In this document: piece by piece, positions 19,548 through 28,071 of the stretch | How positions within the stretch are numbered: the stretch's first letter is position 1 | Layout of the letters: each line of letters starts with the position of its first letter | Position numbers and translations under genes: made by a program | NCBI GenBank assembly: GCA_963754645.1 | Contig: CAVWGP010000011.1 | Span: 1,612,001-1,676,000, forward strand | Direction of reading: 5' to 3' | Origin: CAVWGP01 sp963754645 | GTDB taxonomy: Bacteria; Pseudomonadota; Alphaproteobacteria; Bin65 | Length of the DNA stretch: 64,000 nt | Notes under the pieces: generated by a model | Told to the model about the DNA's origin: nothing | The model's input: only the letters and a program-made list of their open reading frames with translations | The model's database searches: none

Positions 19548-20837
19548 CTATCCCACTTTCGCCTTGTCGAGGACGCGCAGCCAGTTCTCGCCGCAGATCT
19601 TGCGCACATTTTCGGGTGTGGCGATCCGGTTGAGGGCCGCGACGAGGGCGGGATAGCCGCTCGGATCCTTCGGCACGTTGCTGCGGCCGCCGGTCAAGTC
19701 GAGCCCGATGCCGACATGGTCGGCGCCGACAGTATTGACGACGTGCGCCACGCTCGCCGCCCATTCGTCGGCGGTGGGCACGAGCGCCGCGGCTTCGGGA
19801 TCGTCGGTCCAGGGCGCAAACACGTTGCGGAAACGCTGGCCCGCTTCGGCATCGTGGCGCTCGGCGTATTCGCCGCGGTCGCCCGGCGGCCGTTCGAACG
19901 ACGGCCGGTATCCGCCGAAATCGAAGAACGGCTTCGCCACGCGGGCGAACTTCTCGCGGTTGGCGGCGATCCAGCCGACGTAGCGCTTGCTCAGCAATGC
20001 AGCCCAGGCGTGAATGCCGATCATCCCGCCTTTGGCCGCCATTTTCTTGAGCAGCTCGTCGGAGAGGCCGGGGCCGCCGGTGATGGCGCGCAGTCCGTCG
20101 TGGCTGTCGACCACGGGCGCCTGGCTCGCCTCGATGATCTGCGCCTGCGCCGCCTCGGTGGCATGCGCGATGTCGATGAGAATGCCGAGGCGGTTCATCT
20201 CCTTGATCAGCGCGCGCCCGCGCTCGTTGATGCCTTTGTAATGGTCCGGCGGCTGGCCGCTGGTCAGCGGCGATAGCGCCGTATCCGAGAAGGCATTGAA
20301 GCCCGATTGCGTCGAAAACTGCACCGAGCGCAGGCCGAGGCGAAAGAGCGCGCGCAGCACGTCGAGGTCGCCTTCATGGTCCCAGCCGGATTCGACGCCC
20401 ATGAAGACCGCCATCCGTCCGCTGGCGACGATGCGGCGCGCATCGGCGGAGGTCAGCGCCAATTCCATCTTGTCCTTGTTCGCTTCGGCGACGCGGTGAA
20501 AGGTCTCGATCAGCCGCAGCATCTGCTTCGGCGTCTGGTTGTAGCCCCAGTAGCTGTAGGTCCCGAGATTCTCGATCACGACATTGACGCCGGCGGCGCG
20601 GGCGCGGGCATAGTCCCAGCCCGTCGCCTGCGGCTTCCACGGGTCGAGTTTTTCCCAATAAACGCGGCTCGTGATGTGAACGTGGCCGTCCATGAGGATC
20701 GGCGGGGAGCCCGCCGGCGGAGTGGTTTGCGCATGGGCGGCCCGGCCGGCCAGCGCGGCGCCAAGCGCCGTTATCGCGCCGCCGCCCAGCGACCGGAGCA
20801 AGGCGCGACGCGATCCGTTGACGGACAATGGCAACAT
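19548..20837 (-). CDS. Membrane dipeptidase (peptidase family M19), Tat-exported
   Basis: 429-residue metallo-dipeptidase of the renal dipeptidase family. The N-terminus NGSRRALLRSLGGGAITALG is a twin-arginine signal ending at AAHAQ. Zinc-site elements are DGHVH near residue 50, GVESG, IDIAHAT, VVDSHDGLRAITGG and VGIGLDLTGG near the end. Length is normal. The ATG at 20837 is preceded by GGGGAGGAG. The in-frame extension further upstream is not protein-like and is rejected. It probably hydrolyses dipeptides or related amides in the periplasm; the substrate is not readable. No operon partners. Confidence 0.92.
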   Translation of the reverse strand: MLPLSVNGSRRALLRSLGGGAITALGAALAGRAAHAQTTPPAGSPPILMDGHVHITSRVYWEKLDPWKPQATGWDYARARAAGVNVVIENLGTYSYWGYNQTPKQMLRLIETFHRVAEANKDKMELALTSADARRIVASGRMAVFMGVESGWDHEGDLDVLRALFRLGLRSVQFSTQSGFNAFSDTALSPLTSGQPPDHYKGINERGRALIKEMNRLGILIDIAHATEAAQAQIIEASQAPVVDSHDGLRAITGGPGLSDELLKKMAAKGGMIGIHAWAALLSKRYVGWIAANREKFARVAKPFFDFGGYRPSFERPPGDRGEYAERHDAEAGQRFRNVFAPWTDDPEAAALVPTADEWAASVAHVVNTVGADHVGIGLDLTGGRSNVPKDPSGYPALVAALNRIATPENVRKICGENWLRVLDKAKVG

Positions 20838-21017
20838 GGAACTCCTCCCCGGCTCTCGGGTTCCGGCCCGCCCGCGATGAGCGGCTTTTCCCGCATTCCA
20901 GGAAACGCCTTCAGCGGTCATTCTGCAACTGGAATGCAGCGGCCGGGCCGGCGGATCCGCAACGCGCCGCCAATTCTCGGCATTGGATCGGGCGGCTCGC
21001 TCTGCTAAATTTGGCGT

Positions 21018-21578
21018 ATGAGCAGCGCAGCGCAGAAGCGCATGACCGTGCCCGAGTTTGTTGCCTGGACCGGCCGCCCCGGCGCCGCGGGCCGCTTCGA
21101 GCTCGTCGATGGAGCGCCCGTCGCGATGGCGCCCGAACGCGCACGCCACGCCCGAACCAAGCTCGCGGTCGCGATGGCCCTCGTCGCCGCGATCCGCCGC
21201 GCCGGCCTCCGCTGCACCGCATTTCCCGACGGCATGACCGTCGCCATCGACGAGCACACGGCCTATGAGCCCGACGCCCTCGTTCATTGCGGCGCGCCGA
21301 TCGCCGACGACAGCGTCATCGTCCCGGACCCCGCCATCGTCGTCGAGATCGCCTCGCCCGGCACGCGCGCGATCGATGCCGGCGTCAAGCTTGCCGGCTA
21401 CTTCAAGCTGCCGAGCGTCGCGCACTACCTCATCGTCGATCCTGAGCGGCGGCTTGTCGTGCACCACCGCCGCAGCGCCGGCGGCACGATCGCCACCGCG
21501 ATCGTCAACGATGGCGCGCTATCCCTCGATCCCCCCGGCCTCGAGCTTCAGGTGCAAGAGCTGTTCGCGGCGCCGTGA
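21018..21578 (+). CDS. Uma2-family putative restriction-like endonuclease
   Basis: 186-residue protein of the Uma2 (DUF820) family, a PD-(D/E)XK nuclease fold common in cyanobacteria and scattered in Alphaproteobacteria. Visible motifs are RFELVDGAPVAM (residues about 28-39), YEPDALVHCG, the catalytic VVEIASPGT region, and KLAGYFKLPSVAHYLIVDP with the conserved Lys and the closing Asp. No function is established for the family. It is isolated, with no partner gene on its strand, in a zone full of toxin-antitoxin genes. Confidence 0.88.
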   Translation: MSSAAQKRMTVPEFVAWTGRPGAAGRFELVDGAPVAMAPERARHARTKLAVAMALVAAIRRAGLRCTAFPDGMTVAIDEHTAYEPDALVHCGAPIADDSVIVPDPAIVVEIASPGTRAIDAGVKLAGYFKLPSVAHYLIVDPERRLVVHHRRSAGGTIATAIVNDGALSLDPPGLELQVQELFAAP

Positions 21579-21893
21579 GAAACTCGGCGCCGGCGGCGAT
21601 GCGCCCGAAACAAGAAAAGCCGCCTCGACCGAGGCCCGGCCCCGCAATCAACCAATTCGATCGGCTGCTCCCAGGGAACTCGGCCGCGGCGTCTCGATCA
21701 TGGCCGGACCTTGTCCAAGGCAATACCGGTCGAGAGTCGGACGTGGGCCTGAGGCAGCGCGCGGCCAATGGCAATATATCAATTCTATCGGTCGGCTACA
21801 GCGTAGTGGGGCGCGACATAGGGGGATGGAACCCACGTCGTCGCGGCGCCGGCCACGATCGGCGGAGCTAAGAATATTCGTTGGCGTGTATCG
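21579..21893. other. Intergenic stretch without a recognised gene
   Basis: 315 bases between the convergent Uma2 gene and the HigA-like antitoxin gene. Base composition is less biased than the surroundings from about 21700 on. No convincing coding region, RNA gene or repeat is seen. Confidence 0.5.
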
Positions 21894-22244
21894 TCACGCA
21901 TGCGCTTCGCCGATGACGCGGATGCGGCCATGCGCCCGATTGCGCGGCTTCGTCCTGACCGTGATGTCCACATCCTGGCCGAGTGCGGTCAGCAGGCGCA
22001 TCAGGCGCTCGCTGGAAAAGTTCGCGAGGCGTCCATTGAGGAGCGCCGACACCTTCGGCTGATCGATGCCCATGAGTGCCGCCGCAGCGACCTGGGTCAA
22101 GCGCTGGCGCCTGATGATCTGCCGGATGTGGCTCGTAAGCTGGGCCTTGGTCAGCTCTTCCTCGGGTTCCGCCAATCCCATATCGGCGAACACGTTGCCG
22201 CTGCTCGCTGTCACCTTGATGTCGGCTTTTCGCTTTTTGACCAT
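21894..22244 (-). CDS. XRE-family antitoxin (HTH_37 type, HigA-like)
   Basis: 116-residue DNA-binding antitoxin. The basic N-terminus MVKKRKADIKVTASSGNVFADMG is followed by a helix-turn-helix in TKAQLTSHIRQIIRRQRLTQ-VAAAALMGIDQPKVSALLNGR (about 35-75) and the FSSERLMRLLTALGQDVDITV tail typical of antitoxins paired with Gp49/HigB toxins. Its start overlaps the toxin's 3' end by 34 bases in another frame. It probably represses the shared promoter near 22620. Confidence 0.9.
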   Translation of the reverse strand: MVKKRKADIKVTASSGNVFADMGLAEPEEELTKAQLTSHIRQIIRRQRLTQVAAAALMGIDQPKVSALLNGRLANFSSERLMRLLTALGQDVDITVRTKPRNRAHGRIRVIGEAHA

Positions 22245-22609
22245 TGCGCGTAATCCTCTTTGGCTCGCTTGAGCCGTTGGTCGATCAGGTCCAGTTCGGC
22301 CTTGGGCGTGGCGCCGCCGCGCCTCGATTTCTTCTGGAAGGCGTGCAGCACATAGACGGCCTTGGCAAAGCGTACGGCATAGACGGCGCGGAACGTGTCG
22401 CCGTCGAAGTCGTCCACGATCTCCAACACGCCGGCATCGCCTATTCCCTTGAGCGGCTTCGCATAGGGTGCCTTGCGGCCGATCTGCGCCTCCCACAGCG
22501 CGCCGCCGACCCGTCGCCGCACGTCCTCCGGGAAGCCGCTCAGGCCCTCCTTGCTGCTGCCGATCCAGCGCACCGGCTTGGGTTGATCTTCGCTTGCCGA
22601 CTTCACCAT
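22211..22609 (-). CDS. RelE/HigB-type toxin (Gp49-like, phage-related family)
   Basis: 132-residue ribosome-dependent mRNA interferase candidate. Gp49-family sequence runs from VRWIGSSKEGLSGFPEDVRRRVG (about 13-35) through PYAKPLKGIGDAGVLEIVDDFDGDTFRAVYAVRF to VLHAFQKKSRRG and the C-terminal helix ELDLIDQRLKRAKEDY. The toxin-first gene order is that of HigBA. The upstream sequence has the imperfect palindrome ATATATGC...GCATAATAT (about 22627-22653), a likely operator. Third toxin-antitoxin pair within 5 kb. Confidence 0.9.
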   Translation of the reverse strand: MVKSASEDQPKPVRWIGSSKEGLSGFPEDVRRRVGGALWEAQIGRKAPYAKPLKGIGDAGVLEIVDDFDGDTFRAVYAVRFAKAVYVLHAFQKKSRRGGATPKAELDLIDQRLKRAKEDYAQWSKSEKPTSR

Positions 22610-22784
22610 GCCTCGAACCTCTCGGCAATATATGCTCGATCAGGCATAATATCAAGCGGTTCCGTCAGGCAGGGAAGCGTCCCGCTTCCTGATCTTCCAT
22701 TGGTGCTTGGCGAGCCTATGCCGGGCCGTTAGAGGGTTTTTTTGTGAAATGCCCCGGCGGGGCTTCGGGCGTCGTCCGCCCGCC

Positions 22785-23489
22785 TCAGCGAAAGATCTTG
22801 GCGTAAGGATCCGGGTGATCGGCGATGGTGTGGAACTTCAGCGGCGCCTCGCGCTCGATGCCGTCGAGCCGGCGGGCGAAGGCGGCGAGATAGTCCTGCC
22901 GCGCGCCGTCGCCGACCCGGGCCGCGGCCCAGGCGATGAAAGGCTCGTGGACGGCGAGGCCGACGAGGTTGAGCGTGCCGACATGGATCGGATACAGCAC
23001 GCGCTCGATACCGCCGAAGATGGCGCCCTCGGCGTAGCGTTCGCGCGGCGCCCCGGCCGTCATCGCCAGCATGGCGCGGCGTGGTGCCAGCGGACCCGTC
23101 TCGTACCAGCGGCCGCCGCCATAGGCGAAGCCCTGTGCCAGCACGCGGTCGAACCAGCCCTTGAGGATCGCCGGCACCGTGAACCACCACAACGGAAAGT
23201 GGAAGATGACGAGATCGCACCACAGCAGCTTTTCCTGCTCCGTCGCCACGTCGGCGGCGAAGCCGCGCTGCTCGGTCGCGAAATTCTGCTCGGCCTGGTA
23301 TTTGAAGAAATCCGGGTTCTTGACCGTCGCGAAATCCTGCCGTCCGCCGACCGGATCGAAATGCTCGGCATAGAGATCGTGCGCGCGCACGCGATGGCCG
23401 GCCTTGGCGAGCCGGTCCGCGGCGGTGCGGAACAGCGCACCGCAAAACGAGGCGGGCTCGGGATGGGCGAGGAGGAGCAGGACGTTCAT
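22785..23489 (-). CDS. NAD(P)H:quinone oxidoreductase, flavodoxin-like fold
   Basis: 234-residue FAD/FMN-dependent two-electron reductase of the NQO1/MdaB/KefF family. N-terminal LLLLAHPEPASFCGAL is the FAD phosphate loop. FHFPLWWFTVPAILKGWFDRVLAQGFAY (about 95-123) is the diagnostic flavin/substrate segment, followed by MLAMTAGAP. It reduces quinones or other electrophiles to hydroquinones. It is the last gene of a leftward operon whose upstream members are a lyase, a flavin monooxygenase, hydrolases and an FMN reductase, so it may reduce a quinonoid intermediate (inference). Confidence 0.9.
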   Translation of the reverse strand: MNVLLLLAHPEPASFCGALFRTAADRLAKAGHRVRAHDLYAEHFDPVGGRQDFATVKNPDFFKYQAEQNFATEQRGFAADVATEQEKLLWCDLVIFHFPLWWFTVPAILKGWFDRVLAQGFAYGGGRWYETGPLAPRRAMLAMTAGAPRERYAEGAIFGGIERVLYPIHVGTLNLVGLAVHEPFIAWAAARVGDGARQDYLAAFARRLDGIEREAPLKFHTIADHPDPYAKIFR

Positions 23490-23504
23490 CGCGCGCCGCC
23501 GCGC

Positions 23505-24381
23505 TCACTCGGCATATTTTTTTTCGAGCGCGTCGTAGAGCGGCTTTTGCACCAGGCGCTGGCGCTCGGCGAAACCGGCGACGCCGCCGCCTTCGTCAAG
23601 CCGGCCGTTCCGCTTGAGCGCGGCCAGAGTGGCTTGCATGCCGGCCAGCGCCGCCTGCAAGGCGGCGTTGGCGTAAACGATCATGCCGAAGCGCATCGCC
23701 GCCAGCTCCGTCTGCGCCAGCACCGGCGTCTTGCCGCCGATCACGATGTTGACGATCTGCGGCACGGCGAGGCGCTCGGGGATGCGCCGGATTTCGTCGA
23801 TGCTTTCGGGCGCCTCGACGAAGGTCACGTCGGCGCCGGCGGCAATGTAGCGCTCGGCGCGCTCGATCGCCGCGTCGAAGCCTTCGACGGCGCGCGCGTC
23901 GGTGCGGCCGATGACGAGAAAGTCCGGCCCGCTGCGCGCATCGACCGCGGCCTTGATCTTGCCCACCATCTCCGCCGCCGGGACAACGTCCTTGCCGGAA
24001 AAATGCCCGCAGCGCTTGGGCGAAACCTGGTCCTCGAGCTGGATCGGCGTTGGCCCCGGCGCGCTCCAGCACGCGCACGGTGCGATAAACGTTCACGGCA
24101 TTGCCGAAGCCGGTATCGGCATCGACGATGAGCGGCAGCTCGACCGCGTCGCGCATCGCGGCGGTGTGCTGCGCCAAATCGGTGAGGCCCATGAAACCGA
24201 GATCGGGTATGCCGAAGTAGGTGTTGGTGAGCCCGGCGCCGGTGACATAGACCGCCTCGAAGCCGAGCCCGGCGATGACGCGCGCCGCCAGCGCGTTGGC
24301 GGCGCCGGGCACGAGCAGGCCGCGTTTCTCCGCCAATTTTTCCCGCAACACGCGGCCGGGATTGGAACTCGCTGCGCTCAT
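23505..24381 (-). CDS. Isocitrate lyase / PEP mutase family enzyme (oxaloacetate-decarboxylase-like), one frame change
   Basis: TIM-barrel C-C or C-P lyase acting on 2-oxo or 2-hydroxy diacids with Mg. The N-terminal part (MSAASSNPGRVLREKLAEKR, then GAGLTNTYFGIPDLGF and IVDADTGFGNAVNVYRTVRV) is in one frame. The rest (EDQVSPKRCGHFSGK with the catalytic K-R-C-G-H, IGRTDARAVEGFDAAIERA, FVEAPESIDEIRRI, NIVIGGKTP) is in the next. Removing one base near 24045 restores a single protein of about 291 residues, so I treat it as one gene. Its ATG overlaps the stop of the monooxygenase gene by four bases. Confidence 0.85.
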
Positions 24382-25538
24382 CGATGGGCTCCCGCTGTTT
24401 GCCTGGCCTCGGCCACGCGCAAGCCGGCCCTGGCGAGGCGCGGCATCACTTCCTGGATGAAATAGGGAATTTCGTTGAGATAATGGAGGAAGGCGATGGC
24501 CGCGCCCGACAGGCCCATGGCGTGCAGCTTGGTCATTTCCTCGGCCACGTCGTCGGGCGTGCCGACCAGCGGCAGCGCGCCGGGATAGGAGCCGGAATAG
24601 CTCTTGCCCGTGCCGCGGGTGAAGCGCGTCATCATCGGCCGGTCGACATAGCGCGGGTCGCTCTTGGACGCGATGCCCTTCTGCCGGCGGTAATAGTCGA
24701 GCAATTCGCGGTCGGCCATTTCCTCGGCGAAATAATAGTAGAAATCCTCCGCCTCCTTGCGCGTCGGCCGGCACACGATATGCGCCATGGTGTAGACGCC
24801 GATCTTGCGCCCGAAGCGCGCGGCGTGGGCGTGGACGTTTTCGACCAGCTTTGGGCCCTGCTCGAGTTCGGTCATGTTGGTGAACAGCACGTCGGCGGCC
24901 TGCGCCGCGAAATCGCGGCCCTTGGGCGAGAAGCCGGCGGACATCACCGGCGGCCGCGGCCGCTGCAAGGTCAGCGGATTGGTCTCGACCTTGAGCAGAT
25001 CGTAGAACTCGCCCTTCCAATCGAACGGCGCGCCGCCTTCGAGCGCCTTGGCGAAGATGCGGAACCATTCGAGGCCTTGATCGTAGCGCCGCTCGTTGTC
25101 GATGGTGACGCCGTGCATCGAAAACTCGTCCTGGTTCCAGCCGCACACGATATTGAGACCGGCGCGGCCGTGGCTGATGTGGTCGATGGTCGCCAGCGCC
25201 TTGGCGGCGAAGGCCGGCGTGATCAGCACGATATGGGCGGTGACGAAAATCGCGATGCGCTCGGTGACGGCGGCGAGCGCGGCGCCGTGGGTCATGGTTT
25301 CGTAGGAGCGCCCGTAATTGTTCGCCTGGCCGGAATAGCCGTGCCATTTCGCAACCGGCAGGATGAAATCGAACCCGGCCCGGTCGCTCACCTTGGCAAG
25401 TTCGAGAATTTCGTCCCACTTCGCCGGCCAGCGCTCGGGCGCCATGCTCATCGACAAGCCGCCGTCGCAATTGGCCGAGAATATGCCGAGCCGGAACTTG
25501 TTCGGCCCGTGCAGCAAATTGGGGCGGAGGCCGCTCAT
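24378..25538 (-). CDS. LLM-class FMNH2-dependent monooxygenase (RutA/SfnG-like)
   Basis: 386-residue luciferase-like TIM-barrel monooxygenase that uses FMNH2 and O2. Family marks are FSANCDGGLSMSMAPERW near residue 20, VAKWHGYSG, TERIAIFVTAHIVLITPA, KALATIDHISHGRAGLNIVCGWNQDEF (about 112-138), PVMSAGFSPKGRDFAA and GTPDDVAEEM. The W-N-x-x-E-F block places it with pyrimidine (RutA), dimethylsulfone (SfnG) and nitrilotriacetate-type monooxygenases. The partner FMN reductase is encoded three genes upstream in the same operon. It oxidises a small N- or S-containing compound; the substrate is unknown. Confidence 0.92.
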   Translation of the reverse strand: MSGLRPNLLHGPNKFRLGIFSANCDGGLSMSMAPERWPAKWDEILELAKVSDRAGFDFILPVAKWHGYSGQANNYGRSYETMTHGAALAAVTERIAIFVTAHIVLITPAFAAKALATIDHISHGRAGLNIVCGWNQDEFSMHGVTIDNERRYDQGLEWFRIFAKALEGGAPFDWKGEFYDLLKVETNPLTLQRPRPPVMSAGFSPKGRDFAAQAADVLFTNMTELEQGPKLVENVHAHAARFGRKIGVYTMAHIVCRPTRKEAEDFYYYFAEEMADRELLDYYRRQKGIASKSDPRYVDRPMMTRFTRGTGKSYSGSYPGALPLVGTPDDVAEEMTKLHAMGLSGAAIAFLHYLNEIPYFIQEVMPRLARAGLRVAEARQTAGAHR

Positions 25539-25548
25539 CGGCGCGAAC

Positions 25549-26394
25549 TCAAATGCGGCCGGTGTCGAGGAAATCGAGCATCAGCATCGCGGTCGCGGCG
25601 AGATCGCTGTCGTGGCTGCGTTCCGGCGTCACCGCCTTGAGCGCGCCCGGAATCAATTTCACCGCCGCGTCCAAGTGGCCGTAGAGCTGATCCGAGGGAC
25701 ACGCGGTCACGACAACGCCGTTGCGGACCTGCGGCAGCTTGGTGCGTTTCGGATAGTCGAGCGCGGCGCGATACGAGCGGTTGTAGCTGCGGCACGCCTT
25801 GAGCACTTCCAGCACTTCGCCGTGCAGGTCATCGGCATCGGGCAGGCCGAGCGGCCGGCGGTTGCCCGCGCCGCGATTCCACCACGGCCAGAAAATATGC
25901 GCGTCGCGAACCATGCTCCAAACCTTGACGAACTGCGTGCCGTCGAGATCGACCGGGATGTCCGGCGCGTGATCGTTGTCGAGCAGATCGGCGCGCGCGT
26001 TCGGATCGAACACCGACACGCCGTCCATGACGATGCGGCCGATGCTGTCGCCGTGGCGGATCGAAAGCTCGCACGCGATGCCGGCGCCGGTGTGGTAGCC
26101 GTAGAGATCGAAGCGGCCGAGGCCGATGCCGCGAATGGCGCGCCAATGCCCGTCCGCCAGATCCTCGATGCTGGGCTGGTCGGCGGCGGCGGGCGACGAG
26201 TCGCCGTTGCCGAGCGTGTCGAGCGCATAGACGCAGCGGCGCTCGGCCAAGTGCCGCATGAGCGGCACCAGGCTGTAGCCCGAGCCGGGCGAGCCGTGCA
26301 GCATCACCAGCGGCGGTTTCGCCGGATCGCCGCATTGGCGATAGAGCACTTGGCCTTCGGCAACGTCGACGAATTGCCGGCGGATGGATTTCAT
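25549..26394 (-). CDS. Alpha/beta-hydrolase-fold protein with GYHTG elbow (no catalytic Ser), paralogue 1
   Basis: 281 residues with the full alpha/beta hydrolase layout: oxyanion loop MLHGSPGSGY (31-40), LDTLGNGDSS (58-67), nucleophile elbow YGYHTGAG (98-105) and cap domain around FWPWWNRG. At the position of the usual Ser/Cys/Asp nucleophile stands His101 (codon CAC on the coding strand). A histidine is present near the C-terminus (ERSHDSD). It shares this elbow with proteins at 27051-27908 and 49625-50464. It could be an atypical hydrolase, lyase or cofactor-free dioxygenase-like enzyme. It sits between the LLM monooxygenase and FMN reductase genes of the same operon. Confidence 0.85.
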   Translation of the reverse strand: MKSIRRQFVDVAEGQVLYRQCGDPAKPPLVMLHGSPGSGYSLVPLMRHLAERRCVYALDTLGNGDSSPAAADQPSIEDLADGHWRAIRGIGLGRFDLYGYHTGAGIACELSIRHGDSIGRIVMDGVSVFDPNARADLLDNDHAPDIPVDLDGTQFVKVWSMVRDAHIFWPWWNRGAGNRRPLGLPDADDLHGEVLEVLKACRSYNRSYRAALDYPKRTKLPQVRNGVVVTACPSDQLYGHLDAAVKLIPGALKAVTPERSHDSDLAATAMLMLDFLDTGRI

Positions 26395-26466
26395 TGCGGC
26401 CCTCTCCGTTGCGCGGTCAAACCATAGTCGAGCCGCTTCGGCCCTGTCACCGTCGCTCTCGCCGCA

Positions 26467-27045
26467 CTATGTCGTGTACCGCGCCGCCAGCGGCACCGGC
26501 CCGAGGGCGCGGCCCTGGAGCGCGGCCGCCAGGGCGATGCAGCTTTCGGCGAGCGCGGTCAAGTCGGTCTTCGCCTGATCCGAGGCGAGCTTGCCGTCGG
26601 CGAAATCCTTGCCCGTGAGATACACGGCGTTGGGCGTGCTGAGCGCGCCGAACCACGCGAGGACCGGGCGAAGCTGGCCGTCGAGCGCCAGGAAATGATG
26701 CGGCGAGCCGCCCATGCCGACGATGCCGACCGGCTTGTCGCGCAAGCTCTCGACCGGCAGCAGATCGAGCAGATTCTTCAGCACGCCCGGGTAGGAGGCG
26801 CGATAGATCGGCGCGGTCAGGATCACCGCGTTGGCCCCCGTCACGATCTCCACGGCTTGCCGCGTCGGCGCGCCATAGCGGTCGAGCGCGCGACCGTCGC
26901 AAATATCGAGCGCCGTGGCATGGAGGTCCAGCAGCGAAACACTGGCGGGCGTCTTTGCCTTGCGAACTTCGTCGCCAAGCCAATGAACGGCGGCCGCAAG
27001 CCGGCCCGGCGGCGTCGCGGCGCCGATGACGAGGGCGAGATTCAT
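26467..27045 (-). CDS. NADPH-dependent FMN reductase (SsuE/MsuE-like)
   Basis: 192-residue flavodoxin-fold reductase that supplies FMNH2. It begins MNLALVIGAATPPGRLAAAV, with the phosphate loop degenerate but recognisable, then TAPIYRASYPGVLKNLLDLLP (about 92-112) and VGIVGMGGSPHHFLALDGQLRPVLAWFGA. These are the marks of the SsuE/MsuE group that serves two-component sulfonate and sulfone monooxygenases. It lies five bases after the GLHTG hydrolase gene, in one operon with the LLM monooxygenase it presumably feeds. Confidence 0.9.
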   Translation of the reverse strand: MNLALVIGAATPPGRLAAAVHWLGDEVRKAKTPASVSLLDLHATALDICDGRALDRYGAPTRQAVEIVTGANAVILTAPIYRASYPGVLKNLLDLLPVESLRDKPVGIVGMGGSPHHFLALDGQLRPVLAWFGALSTPNAVYLTGKDFADGKLASDQAKTDLTALAESCIALAAALQGRALGPVPLAARYTT

Positions 27046-27050
27046 GGCCG

Positions 27051-27908
27051 TCACCCGCGCCGCTTCAAGAACGCACTCGTCGCGCGCGTCAAGTCGCGGG
27101 CGCGGAATTCGAGCGCTTCGCCATTGGCGTTTTCGAGCGTCACCAGCCGCGCGGCGCGCATGACGCGGACGAGCCCGGGGCCCTGCCGCTTGAGGTGTTC
27201 TTCCTCGGGCGTGCACAGCTCGACGATGAGGGTCGGCGCCGCGATGTGGCGCAGCGCGCCGCCGAGATCGAAGGCGAAATTCATCTTGTAGATCGCCGCG
27301 ATATCGCGCCGGCAGCGGATGAGATCGATGGCGCGGTCCGCGAGATAGCGCAGATCGTCTTCGCCGAGCCTGTCCTTGCCATGCACCGCCGGGTCCCACC
27401 ACGCCTCGGCGAGATGGCCGTAGATGGCCGCCCAGGGCCGCACGAGGTGCGCGCCGTCGGGGGCTTTGCCGTGCCGGGCCATGTAGCCGCGCACGATATC
27501 GAGAATCGCGGCATCGCGCTTTTTCTTGTCGTCGATCAGGCTGTGGGTCTGCCCGGCCAGCACGACCCGGCTTACGCGCTTCGGCCAGCCGGCCGCCAGC
27601 GCGGCGCCGATTTTGTTGCCCGTGTGCAGGCCGAACACGTGGGCGCGCGCGATCTTCAGCCGATCGAGCAGATGCACCATGCTCTCGGCCAAATCCTCCA
27701 TTCGCGCGCCGCGCGGCAAGGGATCGGAATTGCCGAAACCCAGCGTGTCGGCCGCGATGCAGCGAAAGCGCTTGGCGAGCAGCGGCAACATGCGCGCGAA
27801 GGCCGTGCCGGAGCGCGGCGTTTGATGCAGCAGCAGCAGCGTCTCGCCGGCGCCGGCGATTGTATAGTGGATCTGCCCGCGAGGCGTATCGGCATAGCCG
27901 CGTTTCAT
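27051..27908 (-). CDS. Alpha/beta-hydrolase-fold protein with GLHTG elbow (no catalytic Ser), paralogue 2
   Basis: 285 residues. N-terminal MKRGYADTPRGQIHYTIAG resembles the other two members, followed by LLLLHQTPRSG (24-34, the oxyanion loop with Gln instead of Gly), AADTLGFGNSDPLP (52-65) and FGLHTGNKIGAALAA (92-106) with His95 in place of the nucleophile Ser. The C-terminal segment where the catalytic His normally lies (LENANGEALEFRARDL) contains no His, so a classical triad is impossible. It is the first gene of the leftward operon and diverges from an isochorismatase-type amidase gene 163 bases away. Confidence 0.85.
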   Translation of the reverse strand: MKRGYADTPRGQIHYTIAGAGETLLLLHQTPRSGTAFARMLPLLAKRFRCIAADTLGFGNSDPLPRGARMEDLAESMVHLLDRLKIARAHVFGLHTGNKIGAALAAGWPKRVSRVVLAGQTHSLIDDKKKRDAAILDIVRGYMARHGKAPDGAHLVRPWAAIYGHLAEAWWDPAVHGKDRLGEDDLRYLADRAIDLIRCRRDIAAIYKMNFAFDLGGALRHIAAPTLIVELCTPEEEHLKRQGPGLVRVMRAARLVTLENANGEALEFRARDLTRATSAFLKRRG

Positions 27909-28071
27909 GGCCGGCCCTCCCTTGCGGCGGCATCGTCGAGCGAACCGGCGCGCCGATCAAGCGCCGCGTGCCGGCGAAATGCGCATGGCGGGAATGAGCG
28001 CCGCGGCTTGATTATCGGCGCGCGAGCTTCGAAGATGGCGCGCGGGCCGAGCCGAGCCCGGCGGGGGAATC

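Noticed and set aside
20838..21467. N-terminal extension of the M19 dipeptidase frame up to 21467
   Set aside because: It is antisense to the Uma2 gene and not protein-like; the Tat signal and GGGGAGGAG before the ATG at 20837 set the start.
22740..22775. Hairpin GCCCCGGCGGGGC with a T-run near 22738 as a terminator
   Set aside because: The T-run precedes the stem on the plus strand and would be an A-run after the stem on the minus strand, so it fits neither direction.
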